Assembly (NCBI GenBank): GCA_047618185.1
Contig: JBLHKZ010000005.1
Location: 1-51,907 of the forward strand
DNA length: 51,907 bases
Direction: 5' to 3'
Source: JAYPEY01 sp047618185
Lineage (GTDB): Bacteria; Verrucomicrobiota; Verrucomicrobiia; Limisphaerales; JAYPEY01
Part shown: in pieces, positions 34,938-42,986 of the stretch
Layout of the letters: each line of letters starts with the position of its first letter
Position numbering within the stretch: position 1 is the first letter of the stretch
Position numbers and translations under genes: made by a program
Notes under the pieces: generated by a model
Database searches by the model: none
Seen by the model: only the letters and a program-made list of their open reading frames with translations
Told to the model about the DNA's origin: nothing

Positions 34938-35732
34938 TTATCGACCGAAGGCCCCGCCGCCGCCGCCGCCACCCGCTCCGCCTTGTGTTGCCCCGGCGGT
35001 TCCGAAGCCGCCGGCGCGCTGGTTGAGCGCGCTGGTTTGTGCCTGGTTGCCATTCTGGGTGTTCCGGGAATTCTGACCCTCGAACATGCCCTTGAGGATT
35101 TCCTCGACCTTGGCGACGTCGGCGTGTTTGAGCGTGATGATACGGGCGGACTCCTTTTTGGCGTTACTGGCGTCCAGTTGTTGAATCATTTGCGAGATCT
35201 GCTCGATCATCTGACGCGGCGCGCTGACGATAATCGACGTGGAGCGAGGATCGGGCACGGCGACGACTTTTTTATCGCTTCGGAGGGGTTGTTGCTGCGT
35301 GCCGCCGCGTCCGCCGAAAAAGATGGACGGGCGAAAGCCTCCGGCCTGCTGATTGTTCTGCTGCCCCTGGTCGCTGAAGAGTTGTGTGAGCACCTCGGAC
35401 AGCTCGGTGGGGTCGGCGTTTTTCAGGGGGAACACCCTCACTTCCGTGACGTCATCGACGTTGGAGTCGATCTGGGTGATCAGCTGTTGAATCTCGTTGT
35501 GAATATTGGTGGAGGCGATGACGATGATGGAGTTGGAGCGTTCATCGGCGACCGCGACGACCTGGGAGGACTGGCGCTGGACGGAGGAGGTGCTTGTGCG
35601 ACTGCTTCCGGCTCCGCTGAGTAATCTCCGGAAGGCTTCGCGGGGATCGCTCTGGGCGAAGAGATCGCCAGCGATTGAGAGGATGAACGTGACCGTCAGG
35701 AGGCCGATCATTCGGGATTTAATTAATTTCAT
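34938..35732 (-). CDS. Split GspD, middle subunit (N-domains only)
   Basis: A protein of 264 residues with its own signal peptide (MKLIKSRMIGLLTVTFILSI, ending DLFAQ). Residues 57-91 (VVAVADERSNSIIVIASTNI) are the second half of an N1-like secretin domain; 96-188 form a complete one (TEVRVFPLKNADPTELSEVL, then a Gln/Gly loop, then VVAVPDPRSTSIIVSAPRQM); 195-220 (ARIITLKHADVAKVEEILKG) are only the first half of the next one. The protein then ends in a Gln/Asn/Gly tail with a run of seven Gly. No secretin beta-barrel is present. Order and content fit exactly between the N0-N1 protein and the pore protein. Periplasmic. Confidence 0.85.
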   Translation of the reverse strand: MKLIKSRMIGLLTVTFILSIAGDLFAQSDPREAFRRLLSGAGSSRTSTSSVQRQSSQVVAVADERSNSIIVIASTNIHNEIQQLITQIDSNVDDVTEVRVFPLKNADPTELSEVLTQLFSDQGQQNNQQAGGFRPSIFFGGRGGTQQQPLRSDKKVVAVPDPRSTSIIVSAPRQMIEQISQMIQQLDASNAKKESARIITLKHADVAKVEEILKGMFEGQNSRNTQNGNQAQTSALNQRAGGFGTAGATQGGAGGGGGGGAFGR

Positions 35733-35786
35733 AAGTTTGTAAATTATTGGATTTCGAATCTCAGATTTCAGATGGGCGGCTTGGAC

Positions 35787-36776
35787 TTAGCGACCTCCGC
35801 GACCGCCACCCGTGCGTGTTCCGCCAGTTCGACCGCCGAAGGGACTGCCGCCGGTTCGGCCTCCGAAGGGGCTGTCGCCGCCGAAACGGCTGGTGGTTCC
35901 CCCGCCACCGCGAGCGCCCGCGCTTTGGCCGGAAAACAGCGAGGTGATCATCGCGGCGGTGTCCGTCGCCGAGGCGTTGATGAGCGGGTAGACGCGGATG
36001 GTGGAGATGTCGGAAATCGTGGTGTCGAGGGCCTGGATTATTTCGGCCATACGTCGAATATTCTTTTGAGAATCGGTGATGATCAGCGCGTTGGAGGTCT
36101 GGCTGGCCGACATGTTTGCGGTCTCGGGCAACAGGGGCTCCAGGATGGCCGTCATTTCCTGAGCGTTGGCGTAGCGAACGGGAATGATCTGAGTGACGAC
36201 CCGATCGCTCATGGGGATGTCCTCTGGATTGTTTCCACTCTTGACGGGCATGTTGCTCTTGCTGGCATTGGCGAGGCTTACAATCACCAAAGTGTTTTCC
36301 TCGCGGACGGCGGCGTAGCCCTTCTTATAGAGCACGGTGTTCAGCAGTTCGACAATCTGGGTCTTGGTCTGGGGCTGGAGGCTCTTGACCGAGACGTTTC
36401 CCGTGGGCGTTTCATCGTAGAGAATGGAGAAACCGGCGGCTTCGCTGAGGTAGCTGAGCACGGAATCGATGGGGGCGTCCATGAAGTTGAGGGTGATGTT
36501 GGCCGGCTCCAATTGTGGGCCGCGCGGGCCGCGAGGGCCTCCGAAGCCGCCACGTGAGGGGCCGCGTTGGGTGGGGGGAGGCGGTGTCGGCTGTGCGGGC
36601 GTGGTGGCCTGGGCGGCGTTTTGCCGGGCGAGATTGGAGATGCCGGGCGCTTTTTTCTCGTCCGCCTTTTCGACGGGTTTAACGACGGGTTTAACGACGG
36701 GTTTATCCTGCGCGAGCGCGAACGAGGCGCAGGCGAGCAGCAAGATCGTGATAATAGTGGTGAATTTTGTTTTCAT
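35787..36776 (-). CDS. Split GspD, N0-N1 subunit
   Basis: A protein of 329 residues; ATG 36776 is chosen because it gives a signal peptide ending SFALAQ. Tandem KPVVKPVVKPVEK and a Pro/Gly/Arg-rich linker reach residue 92. N0 domain at about 93-168 (ITLNFMDAPIDSVLSYLSEA, then GFSILYDETPTGNVSVKSLQ, ALNTVLYKKGY-like VELLNTVLYKKGY). N1 at about 192-252 (QIIPVRYANAQEMTAILEPL, SNALIITDSQKNIRRMAEII). Residues 258-283 (STIRVYPLINASATDTAAMI) start another N-domain but stop after its first strand and helix. The last 46 residues are Gly/Arg/Phe repeats (FGGRTGGSPFGGRTGGTRTG). N0 normally contacts the GspC-like protein, which is encoded just upstream. Confidence 0.88.
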   Translation of the reverse strand: MKTKFTTIITILLLACASFALAQDKPVVKPVVKPVEKADEKKAPGISNLARQNAAQATTPAQPTPPPPTQRGPSRGGFGGPRGPRGPQLEPANITLNFMDAPIDSVLSYLSEAAGFSILYDETPTGNVSVKSLQPQTKTQIVELLNTVLYKKGYAAVREENTLVIVSLANASKSNMPVKSGNNPEDIPMSDRVVTQIIPVRYANAQEMTAILEPLLPETANMSASQTSNALIITDSQKNIRRMAEIIQALDTTISDISTIRVYPLINASATDTAAMITSLFSGQSAGARGGGGTTSRFGGDSPFGGRTGGSPFGGRTGGTRTGGGRGGR

Positions 36777-36814
36777 GGCTCTGGGTCCTTCGATGGAGTT
36801 GATCACTTTCTAAA

Positions 36815-37516
36815 CTATTTTTTTTCGGCCGCGGCCTTGGCTCGTCTGGCTATCATTCTTTCGATTAAAGACATTTTGGCCTTGCCCGTTGGCGCCGGGG
36901 CAGCGCTGGAAGTCGAACCCGAGGAGGAGGTCGAGCCGGCAGACGAATTTGTGCTTTTGGACGCGACAAAACCCGCGCCGCTGCTGAAGGAGCTTTTGCC
37001 GGCGGCGGTCCAGGGTTTTTCTCCCGTTCGGGAAAGGCTCTCTCCGACCCTGAGCGTGAATTTATTTGTGCTGAGCTTGAGCGTGGCGTTGGTCGCGGTG
37101 ACTTCGGTTAGTTTGAATTCGCCGAGGTCTGAGTCGCGGTCAAAGCGCCCCCGGTAGTCCGAGAGCGAGCTGTCGAAGCTGGCGAACTGGACACGGTCAA
37201 TTTTCATGGTGCCCTTGAGCACGATGCTGTTTTGTGGCGGCGGGGGCGGCGGTTTCGGCCCGGACTTGGTAGCGGGCACGTACTTCTTTCGATCCGGGTC
37301 GAAGATGTTCCGCTTCACGACAAGATCGAAATCTTTGAATTCCAGCTTCTTCCGCCCCCGCGGCTTTTCGGCCTTTTGCTCGTCAGCCTTGGCGTCGTCG
37401 GTCTTGGCTTTGGGCGCGTCCTCAGCCGCCGCGGCGCCTATGGCGACGCCCGTCAGCGTCAGCGCGGCAATCAGCGCCAGGCGGCAGGATCGAAATGGGC
37501 GAAGCGTCGCGATCAT
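36815..37516 (-). CDS. GspC/PilP-like inner-membrane-to-secretin connector
   Basis: A protein of 233 residues from ATG 37516, overlapping the previous stop as ATGA. N-terminal hydrophobic segment (about 12-31, possibly an anchor or signal peptide), a charged Lys/Asp/Ala linker, then VVKRNIFDPDRKKYVP, where Asn-Ile-Phe matches the start of the GspC homology region / PilP fold, Pro-run, and NSIVLKGTMKIDRVQFASFD, a beta-barrel-like small domain ending near 160. A Ser/Gly-rich linker leads to a basic C-terminal helix (LIERMIARRAKAAAEKK). In T2SS this protein links the inner-membrane platform to the N0 domain of the secretin. Position directly before the N0-bearing gene supports this. Confidence 0.75.
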   Translation of the reverse strand: MIATLRPFRSCRLALIAALTLTGVAIGAAAAEDAPKAKTDDAKADEQKAEKPRGRKKLEFKDFDLVVKRNIFDPDRKKYVPATKSGPKPPPPPPQNSIVLKGTMKIDRVQFASFDSSLSDYRGRFDRDSDLGEFKLTEVTATNATLKLSTNKFTLRVGESLSRTGEKPWTAAGKSSFSSGAGFVASKSTNSSAGSTSSSGSTSSAAPAPTGKAKMSLIERMIARRAKAAAEKK

Positions 37517-38082
37517 GATTTTTTCTTACCCGCGGTGTTCTTTTTGGGTTCTTCCTTTTCAACGATCTGTAGGCCGGAGAGCTGAATGTCCACTCCAAGT
37601 TTTTGGCCCTTTTTATCGCGGGCGGTGAGTTCGATGGTTTCAGCGCGGATGGCTATATCCGACGCGTCGAGGTGGAAAAGGAATCGGGCGATGGATTGGA
37701 GGCTGCCGTCGCCGGAAACGCGGCATTGCAGCCGGACGTGTTCGTCGTCGTCATCGCGCCAGCTGGGGCGGATGGAGGAAACGTTGAAGTTGCTGTCGCT
37801 GCTCCATTGGGTGATCAGTTTGATCACATCGGATTCGGAGCTGGAGCGGTCGTTAGAGAGGCCGCGTTTCTTGAAATCGTCCCAACGAACCCGGGTGTTG
37901 GTCTCGCGGGCGAGAATGAGCTCGCCCTTGGTCACCTTGGCCTGCAAGGCCTCGATTCGTTCGGCGCGCGACTTCCAGGCGCTCGTCAGCGGGGAGAGGA
38001 TCAGATAATCCCCGGCCAGCAGCACGACCGCTGCAATGGCGCCGATGACGAGATATTTTTGTCGTTGTTCAGCTTGATGCAT
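37513..38082 (-). CDS. GspM/PilO-like inner-membrane protein
   Basis: A protein of 189 residues. One transmembrane helix at about 11-31 (LVIGAIAAVVLLAGDYLILS), a coiled-coil-prone stretch (AWKSRAERIEALQAKVTKGE) and a ferredoxin-like periplasmic domain (DGSLQSIARFLFHLDASDIA, then IRAETIELTA), the layout of GspM/PilO. C-terminus Lys-rich. Starts 14 bases before the gspL-like stop and overlaps the next gene by four bases, so tightly coupled. Assignment rests on architecture and operon position rather than strong sequence motifs. Confidence 0.75.
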   Translation of the reverse strand: MHQAEQRQKYLVIGAIAAVVLLAGDYLILSPLTSAWKSRAERIEALQAKVTKGELILARETNTRVRWDDFKKRGLSNDRSSSESDVIKLITQWSSDSNFNVSSIRPSWRDDDDEHVRLQCRVSGDGSLQSIARFLFHLDASDIAIRAETIELTARDKKGQKLGVDIQLSGLQIVEKEEPKKNTAGKKKS

Positions 38083-39520
38083 CGCGTTTCCTTCGACTTT
38101 CGTCCCAACGGTATTCGATCGTAAATTTTATCGGAGAATTGCCGGTCATGCTCGGAGTCTTGATATCCTGCACCTGTGGCATCTCTCGCATACGGTCTTT
38201 AACGTCCTGAAGCTCGAGCGAGTTACGGGCAATTCCCGTGCAAGTGACGATTGACCGGTCGGAGATCTCGATATTGAGCGCGGTGACGCTGCCGTCTTCG
38301 GGGAACGCCTTCGCCAGAGACAGAAGAATCTGGAGGTTGGGTTGGGATGATTGGTACCAGGAGCGGAAGCGGCTGGACTTGCCGTTCAACTTTTCAAGCT
38401 CCTCCACGTCGTCCTTCATCTCCGCCCACTGGGATTCGAGTTTGCCGAGTGAGCGACCCTGCCAGAGAAAAGTGACGATCACGATCAGCAGAAACGCGCC
38501 GATGGCGGCGCTTGCCGTGCCGAGTTTGCGCGAGCCGACCTTCTCCAGGATTTTTTCCAACGCGGTTACCTGGGGCGGGAGGTAATTGAGCTGAGGGGCC
38601 GTAATTGCCAGATTGGCCGCGGCGAGGGCCAGGGCTGGAGAAACGGCTCCGCTGAGGGGAGGGGCGATCACGCCCTCTTCAATGTGCGCCGAAGGCAGCG
38701 TTTCGACGGCGAGATGGAGAGCCTCGGCGCGAGGGGCGAGGCCGGACATCAGGCGATTGACGCGTACTTCGTCGCCGTAGACGCGAATTTTCTCCAAACC
38801 TTTGCGCACGGCGGCGGGCAATTGGCCGAGGGTCACGCGGATTTCGCGTGCCAACGCCTTTTCGTTGATGGAAATGCCCTGGTCTCCGCCGTCGATCACG
38901 TCTTTAAGCGTGCGGATGCAGGCGGCGGAGCCGTCGGCGGCGGTAATCATCAGCGAAACACCTTGTTCATCCGCACAGAGCGTCATCTCCGGTTCTCCGG
39001 GTGAGCTTTGAATGGCCTGAGTTGCCTGAAGAGCGAGGGAGTAGCTAACGGCCTTCAATCCGGCGGACGCGAGGATGGCGTCGATTCGCGCGATATATTT
39101 ATTCTGAACGGCGGTGACGAGCGCGTAGTGGCCTTCAAGTCCGGCTTGAAACCGGGAAATCGATATCGACAGATCGTTGGCCGAGAAGGGGAAACTTTTC
39201 TCAATCTGCAGATCGAGATAATCCAGCACATCCTCTTCGTCGACTTCGGGCAGCTTGATCAGATTGGTCAGGATCCACTGGACCGGGATGCCGACCACGC
39301 AGTGCTTTTCCCGCAGTTCGGCCTGGTCGAGCGCCGATTTCAGCTCGATGCCGACCTGCGCCGGATCGTCGGTCAACGGGTCGAGGGTCAGCGCCTGGTC
39401 GGTCTGGCCTACAATGCGGAGTCCCACGCCATCTTGACGCAGGGCGGAGGCGTGAAGCCGGCGCCCTTCGAAGGCGATTCCAAGGACCGAAGCGGATTTC
39501 TTTTTCCAGGGGATGTTCAT
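38069..39520 (-). CDS. gspL: GspL-like protein: PilM actin-like domain fused to a PilN-like membrane part
   Basis: A protein of 483 residues. Residues 1-280 resemble the PilM/GspL actin-like cytoplasmic domain (SASVLGIAFEGRRLHASALR; CVVGIPVQWILTNLIKLPEV; DYLDLQIEKSFPFSANDLSI). One transmembrane helix lies at about 333-354 (LGTASAAIGAFLLIVIVTFL), followed by a coiled coil (ESQWAEMKDDVEELEKLNGK) and a ferredoxin-like periplasmic end (ALNIEISDRSIVTCTGIARN). This corresponds to PilM and PilN joined in one chain, as in GspL. It recruits the GspE ATPase in the family. ATG overlaps the gspK stop (ATGA). Confidence 0.85.
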   Translation of the reverse strand: MNIPWKKKSASVLGIAFEGRRLHASALRQDGVGLRIVGQTDQALTLDPLTDDPAQVGIELKSALDQAELREKHCVVGIPVQWILTNLIKLPEVDEEDVLDYLDLQIEKSFPFSANDLSISISRFQAGLEGHYALVTAVQNKYIARIDAILASAGLKAVSYSLALQATQAIQSSPGEPEMTLCADEQGVSLMITAADGSAACIRTLKDVIDGGDQGISINEKALAREIRVTLGQLPAAVRKGLEKIRVYGDEVRVNRLMSGLAPRAEALHLAVETLPSAHIEEGVIAPPLSGAVSPALALAAANLAITAPQLNYLPPQVTALEKILEKVGSRKLGTASAAIGAFLLIVIVTFLWQGRSLGKLESQWAEMKDDVEELEKLNGKSSRFRSWYQSSQPNLQILLSLAKAFPEDGSVTALNIEISDRSIVTCTGIARNSLELQDVKDRMREMPQVQDIKTPSMTGNSPIKFTIEYRWDESRRKRDASS

Positions 39521-40899
39521 GGTTGATTGAGTTTCTGGGAGGCGATTTCCCGGCGAATTTCGGAGCCCAGCGCCCAGCCCTCGCGGGTCATCTCCCGGCG
39601 GTAGACGATCTTGGGCAGTTCTTCGGAAATATCAAATACGATAACGCTGCGCCGGTAGCCCCTCATGTTCTTGCCGAGCGCGGAGATGTCGGCGGTGAAT
39701 TGGTGGCCCTTGTCCGTGATGAAGGGCGCGATGGCGGTGACCTTGGCGGGGTCGTTAAGCGCCTCGGTGACCCAGGCGACGGAGGTGAGATTGTCCTGAT
39801 TCGAGAGGCGATAGCCGACAATCGAGTCGGCGTCGCCCTCGTCGAGATTGGGCAGGGTGGCGATCACTTCTCGGCTGGCGACGTTGATGTTGATCAGGCC
39901 GACCTGGGCGTTGGTGCTGGTCAGGAGGAGGTCGTCGAACATGCCAAATTCCTGGATAGTCACGTTCGCTGAATTTTCGAGATTCTGGAACAAAGTCAGC
40001 AGGTTGGGGGCGCCACTGATGGCGGCCGCGATTTCCGTCCCGCGTCCGCCACTGACGAGTTCCTCAATGGCTTCGGCCATCTCGGTGGTTGTGGTTCCCG
40101 TCAGGCCGTTGATGTTGAACTTCGGTTCGGCGTTGGTCTGGAGAATCGAGGTTTTGCTATAGACGGTCACAAAATCGAGCAGGCCGAAGTCGAGATTGCC
40201 GTCGCCGTTGTCGTTCGGAGGGGAGAGATCGCCGTCGTCCTCGTTGGGGTCGAGAATGCCGTTGCGATTGTAGTCCTCGCCCAGGAGATTCTCCTCGGTC
40301 GCGCCGACGACCAGGCGGAGTTCCTCGATGCTCTCGAAAGGGCCGTCCTTGGGGATATAGGCGGGATCGGTCCGGGAATAGGATTCGCTTTCGGCGCCGT
40401 TCTCACGGACGTCCTGATCCTCGTCGCGCCAGTCAGCAATGGCGGCGGCGAACTCGGGCGTCATGAAGGTGAATTTCTCCAGCATGTCGACCAGCTGGGT
40501 GTCATTGGCCATGTTGAGATTGATCTTCCCGGACTCGTCGATCAGGTCGAAGTGGGGCTCGGTGAGATTGGCGTTATTGTTGTCGCGGCCCACGGCCCAG
40601 AAGCTGGCCTCGCCGACGGTGGAGCGGTCCCAGCGGTAGTTCTCGTCGTAGGGGACGACGCCCTCGTTTTCCAGCGTGGTCAGATAATACTTGATGAAGC
40701 GGGCGGCTCCTTCGATGGCCTGCTCGGCCTGGGCGCCGGCGTGAATGTTGGCCGCGGATTTCAGCTGCATGGACATCGCATTGCCGAAGTAAAGCGCAAT
40801 GCTGACCAGTCCGAAGGTGATCCACAACACCACCGCCAGCGCTGCGCCACGGGAACGGTCCGCGCGCGTGCTGTTGTAAAATGGCGGTGTGAAATTCAT
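39517..40899 (-). CDS. gspK: GspK-like minor pseudopilin with Asp/Asn-rich insert
   Basis: A protein of 460 residues; ATG 40899 is used, since the longer frame overlaps gspJ. N-terminus SRGAALAVVLWITFGLVSIA is the GspK-type hydrophobic helix (GspK lacks the Glu+5 of other pseudopilins). Blocks FDLIDESGKINLNMAN, ADWRDEDQDVRENGAESESY, DGPFESIEELRLVVGATEEN and GLININVASREVIATLP are typical of GspK with its helix-hairpin-helix-like subdomains. Between residues about 208 and 240 there is an insert rich in Asp/Asn (DYNRNGILDPNEDD, NDNGDGNLDFG) resembling two EF-hand/dockerin calcium loops. GspK caps the pseudopilus tip with GspI and GspJ, encoded just upstream. Confidence 0.88.
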   Translation of the reverse strand: MNFTPPFYNSTRADRSRGAALAVVLWITFGLVSIALYFGNAMSMQLKSAANIHAGAQAEQAIEGAARFIKYYLTTLENEGVVPYDENYRWDRSTVGEASFWAVGRDNNNANLTEPHFDLIDESGKINLNMANDTQLVDMLEKFTFMTPEFAAAIADWRDEDQDVRENGAESESYSRTDPAYIPKDGPFESIEELRLVVGATEENLLGEDYNRNGILDPNEDDGDLSPPNDNGDGNLDFGLLDFVTVYSKTSILQTNAEPKFNINGLTGTTTTEMAEAIEELVSGGRGTEIAAAISGAPNLLTLFQNLENSANVTIQEFGMFDDLLLTSTNAQVGLININVASREVIATLPNLDEGDADSIVGYRLSNQDNLTSVAWVTEALNDPAKVTAIAPFITDKGHQFTADISALGKNMRGYRRSVIVFDISEELPKIVYRREMTREGWALGSEIRREIASQKLNQP

Positions 40900-40919
40900 T
40901 TGTGAGGTGTCAGTGGGGA

Positions 40920-41609
40920 TCAGTTGACTGCGTTCGTGATGCCGCCGGTAAAGATGGGCACGGTGATGTTGAGGATGCGTGAGACCTGCTCGTTCGGGCG
41001 TTGGGTCAGTTCGAGGGAAAGGCGGATGGCTTCGGGCGCGGAAGCCAGTTCGGATTCGATCTGCGTGGTCGAGTCCCAATCGGTGACCCAAGTCGTCCCG
41101 TCCCAGAATTCGAAGGCCATCTGGGTGACGTCGTGATAGAGGATCTGTTCGTTGAAATCCTCCTGCACGGTGGCAAGCAGGTTGCGGGTCGTTCCCCGGA
41201 TGAGGTCCATGCCGTTGGTGCGTGTCGCCGCCGCCGGCTGCCTGAGAAAGTAGGTGACTCGCTGGATGTCGGTCCAGGGCTCGAAGTTGTTGAGCAGGCC
41301 GCTGGCGGTGTGAAACTCGAACTGGCTGCCGCCCGAGCCGGACAGCTCGAAGGAGGTCGACATATTCGTGGAAAGCACGCCGCCCGGGAGGGTCGCTCCG
41401 CGAAGGTCGTTCTTGATGATGCTAATGGCCTGCTGAAGCTGGTGCGAATCTTTCAGCATGTCGTCGGTGCGATTGCGCAGCTTCATCGTGCTGAAGAACA
41501 CGCCGCCGAGGGCCGCCATAATGATCGAGAACATCAGCGCCGCCACCGTCAGCTCCATCAGGGTGAAGGCGGCGATTTGGCGCGCGGACTGGCGGCGGCG
41601 GAAAATCAT
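40920..41609 (-). CDS. gspJ: GspJ-like minor pseudopilin
   Basis: A protein of 229 residues. Prepilin segment RQIAAFTLMELTVAALMFSI: Phe15 with Glu19 at +5, but Ala14 instead of the usual Gly at -1. The globular part contains long GspJ-like stretches (HQLQQAISIIKNDLRGATLP, RILNITVPIFTGG). Start overlaps the gspI stop by one base (TAATG). Member of the tip complex with GspI and GspK. Function depends on prepilin peptidase, for which no gene is present in the window. Confidence 0.85.
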   Translation of the reverse strand: MIFRRRQSARQIAAFTLMELTVAALMFSIIMAALGGVFFSTMKLRNRTDDMLKDSHQLQQAISIIKNDLRGATLPGGVLSTNMSTSFELSGSGGSQFEFHTASGLLNNFEPWTDIQRVTYFLRQPAAATRTNGMDLIRGTTRNLLATVQEDFNEQILYHDVTQMAFEFWDGTTWVTDWDSTTQIESELASAPEAIRLSLELTQRPNEQVSRILNITVPIFTGGITNAVN

Positions 41610-42046
41610 TATTGAACCGCCTCCGTTTCGTCCGTCTCGGGGACGAGCGTCGTCATGTAGACGTAGATCTCCCGCTGGCGGACGATGAATTTCACTTCGA
41701 GCAGGAGTTCAGTCACTCCGGCCTCGTTCCAGGCTTCGCTGGTCATCCTCCATTCATATTTGTCCCAGGGTTCGGGGAAATTGCCCGACGGGGTTCCGTT
41801 TCGCCATTCGTCGGTCGCGGCGAGTTCACTGAGCATCGCCTCGCCGAGCTGAGTTGCGGTGATCTTGCGATGCGCGACCGTGCCCGCGTCGCTGGCCATA
41901 CGAACGCCATAGACCGCGGGGGGCAGCACCAGCGTGACAAACAGCATCGCGGCGAGGATTTCCGCAAAGGTGAAACCCGCTCGCGTCCGTCGCGCCCGCC
42001 CGGTTGGCCCCAGGCTACTTGAGATGTTCTCGGCGAGTAATTTCAA
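41609..42046 (-). CDS. gspI: GspI-like minor pseudopilin
   Basis: A protein of 145 residues. Prepilin cleavage region TRAGFTFAEILAAMLFVTLV with Gly24 at -1, Phe25 at +1 and Glu29 at +5. Globular part short with AHRKITATQLGEAMLSELAA and LEVKFIVRQREIYVYMTTLV, consistent with GspI (usual length 120-150). The start lies 32 bases inside the gspH end. Expected tip-complex organiser. Confidence 0.83.
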   Translation of the reverse strand: MKLLAENISSSLGPTGRARRTRAGFTFAEILAAMLFVTLVLPPAVYGVRMASDAGTVAHRKITATQLGEAMLSELAATDEWRNGTPSGNFPEPWDKYEWRMTSEAWNEAGVTELLLEVKFIVRQREIYVYMTTLVPETDETEAVQ

Positions 42047-42545
42047 AGCTCAGTCGGTTGGTGGTGAGGCCGATCCAAAGGCGTTCGTCGTTGGGCCGTT
42101 CGATCCACAGATTGGTGAGGCTGCCCTCGCCAATTGCGCCGTCGGGCAGGAAATAGATTTGCGGTTTGTCCTGAATCAGCGACTCGGTCTTCTCGTATTC
42201 GAATCGAAGCGCGGCATTGACGCGATAGATCCTGCCGGTGTCCTGATTCATGGCGTAACCGTCGGCTTCGCGAAGTCCGTAAAGCTGGTTTTCGGTGTCG
42301 ATCCAAAGGCTCATGGGCAATCCCTCCCCGATCGCGCGGTTCTGCGCGTGCTGGGTGAGGGCGATCACGCGGTAGGCTTCGTCCTCCAGCTTGCGGCCCT
42401 TGAAGAAGCCGGCCAGCCGGGGAGTGACGATGCCGGCGATGACGACCAACAGACCCATCACAATGATCAGCTCGATCAGGGTGAAGGCCGCCGGGCGTCT
42501 TCGCTCAGTTTCCGCCTGAGGAAAAGTTGGTGATGTCGTCTTCAT
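42015..42545 (-). CDS. gspH: GspH-like minor pseudopilin
   Basis: A protein of 176 residues. Prepilin segment RRPAAFTLIELIIVMGLLVV: Phe21 with Glu25 at +5, and Ala20 at -1 where Gly is normal, the same substitution as in gspJ. A GspH-type body follows (EDEAYRVIALTQHAQNRAIG, PMSLWIDTENQLYGLREADG, LRFEYEKTESL). Starts 41 bases before the end of gspG. Likely the pseudopilin connecting tip and shaft. Confidence 0.85.
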   Translation of the reverse strand: MKTTSPTFPQAETERRRPAAFTLIELIIVMGLLVVIAGIVTPRLAGFFKGRKLEDEAYRVIALTQHAQNRAIGEGLPMSLWIDTENQLYGLREADGYAMNQDTGRIYRVNAALRFEYEKTESLIQDKPQIYFLPDGAIGEGSLTNLWIERPNDERLWIGLTTNRLSFEITRREHLK

Positions 42546-42960
42546 TGCCGGGCTGCATGTCGGGACCCGAGGAGGAAATGTCGTAGCCGCCGGAATTCAT
42601 CTTGCCCGGGCTCTCGTAGATGTAGGGGTTCTGCCACGGATCGAGCGGCACTTCCTTGACGTAGGGCCCGCGCCATTCCTGGGCGTTGCTGGGCTGGCTC
42701 GCCAGATCGTTGAGTCCATTGGCGCCGCTGGGGTAGTAGCCGTTGTCGACCTCGAAGGTGTCGAGCGCGACCTCGAAGTTCGAGATTTGCGTCGTGGCGG
42801 CGGTGACTTTGGCCTGTTTGCCGCGGTTGGCGAACTTGGGCACGACCACGGCCGCGAGGGCCGCGAGGATGACCAGAACGAGCAGCAGTTCAACGAGGGT
42901 GAAACCCGCGCTGCGACGACGCGCGGTCCGTTTGCGAAGGGGAGTAAGTTTGACTTTCAT
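42505..42960 (-). CDS. gspG: GspG major pseudopilin
   Basis: A protein of 151 residues with AAAGGA seven bases before ATG 42960. Classical prepilin motif RRSAGFTLVELLLVLVILAA (Gly19 | Phe20, Glu24). Followed by ISNFEVALDTFEVDNGYYPS, NGLNDLASQPSNAQEWRGPY, LDPWQNPYIYESPGKMNSGG and a C-terminal calcium-site-like SSSGPDMQPGNEDDITNF. This is the complete T2SS G-type signature, and separates this operon from type IV pili. Builds the pseudopilus shaft. Confidence 0.95.
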   Translation of the reverse strand: MKVKLTPLRKRTARRRSAGFTLVELLLVLVILAALAAVVVPKFANRGKQAKVTAATTQISNFEVALDTFEVDNGYYPSGANGLNDLASQPSNAQEWRGPYVKEVPLDPWQNPYIYESPGKMNSGGYDISSSGPDMQPGNEDDITNFSSGGN

Positions 42961-42986
42961 GTGAGGTTCCTTTCGTGGGTCGATTG

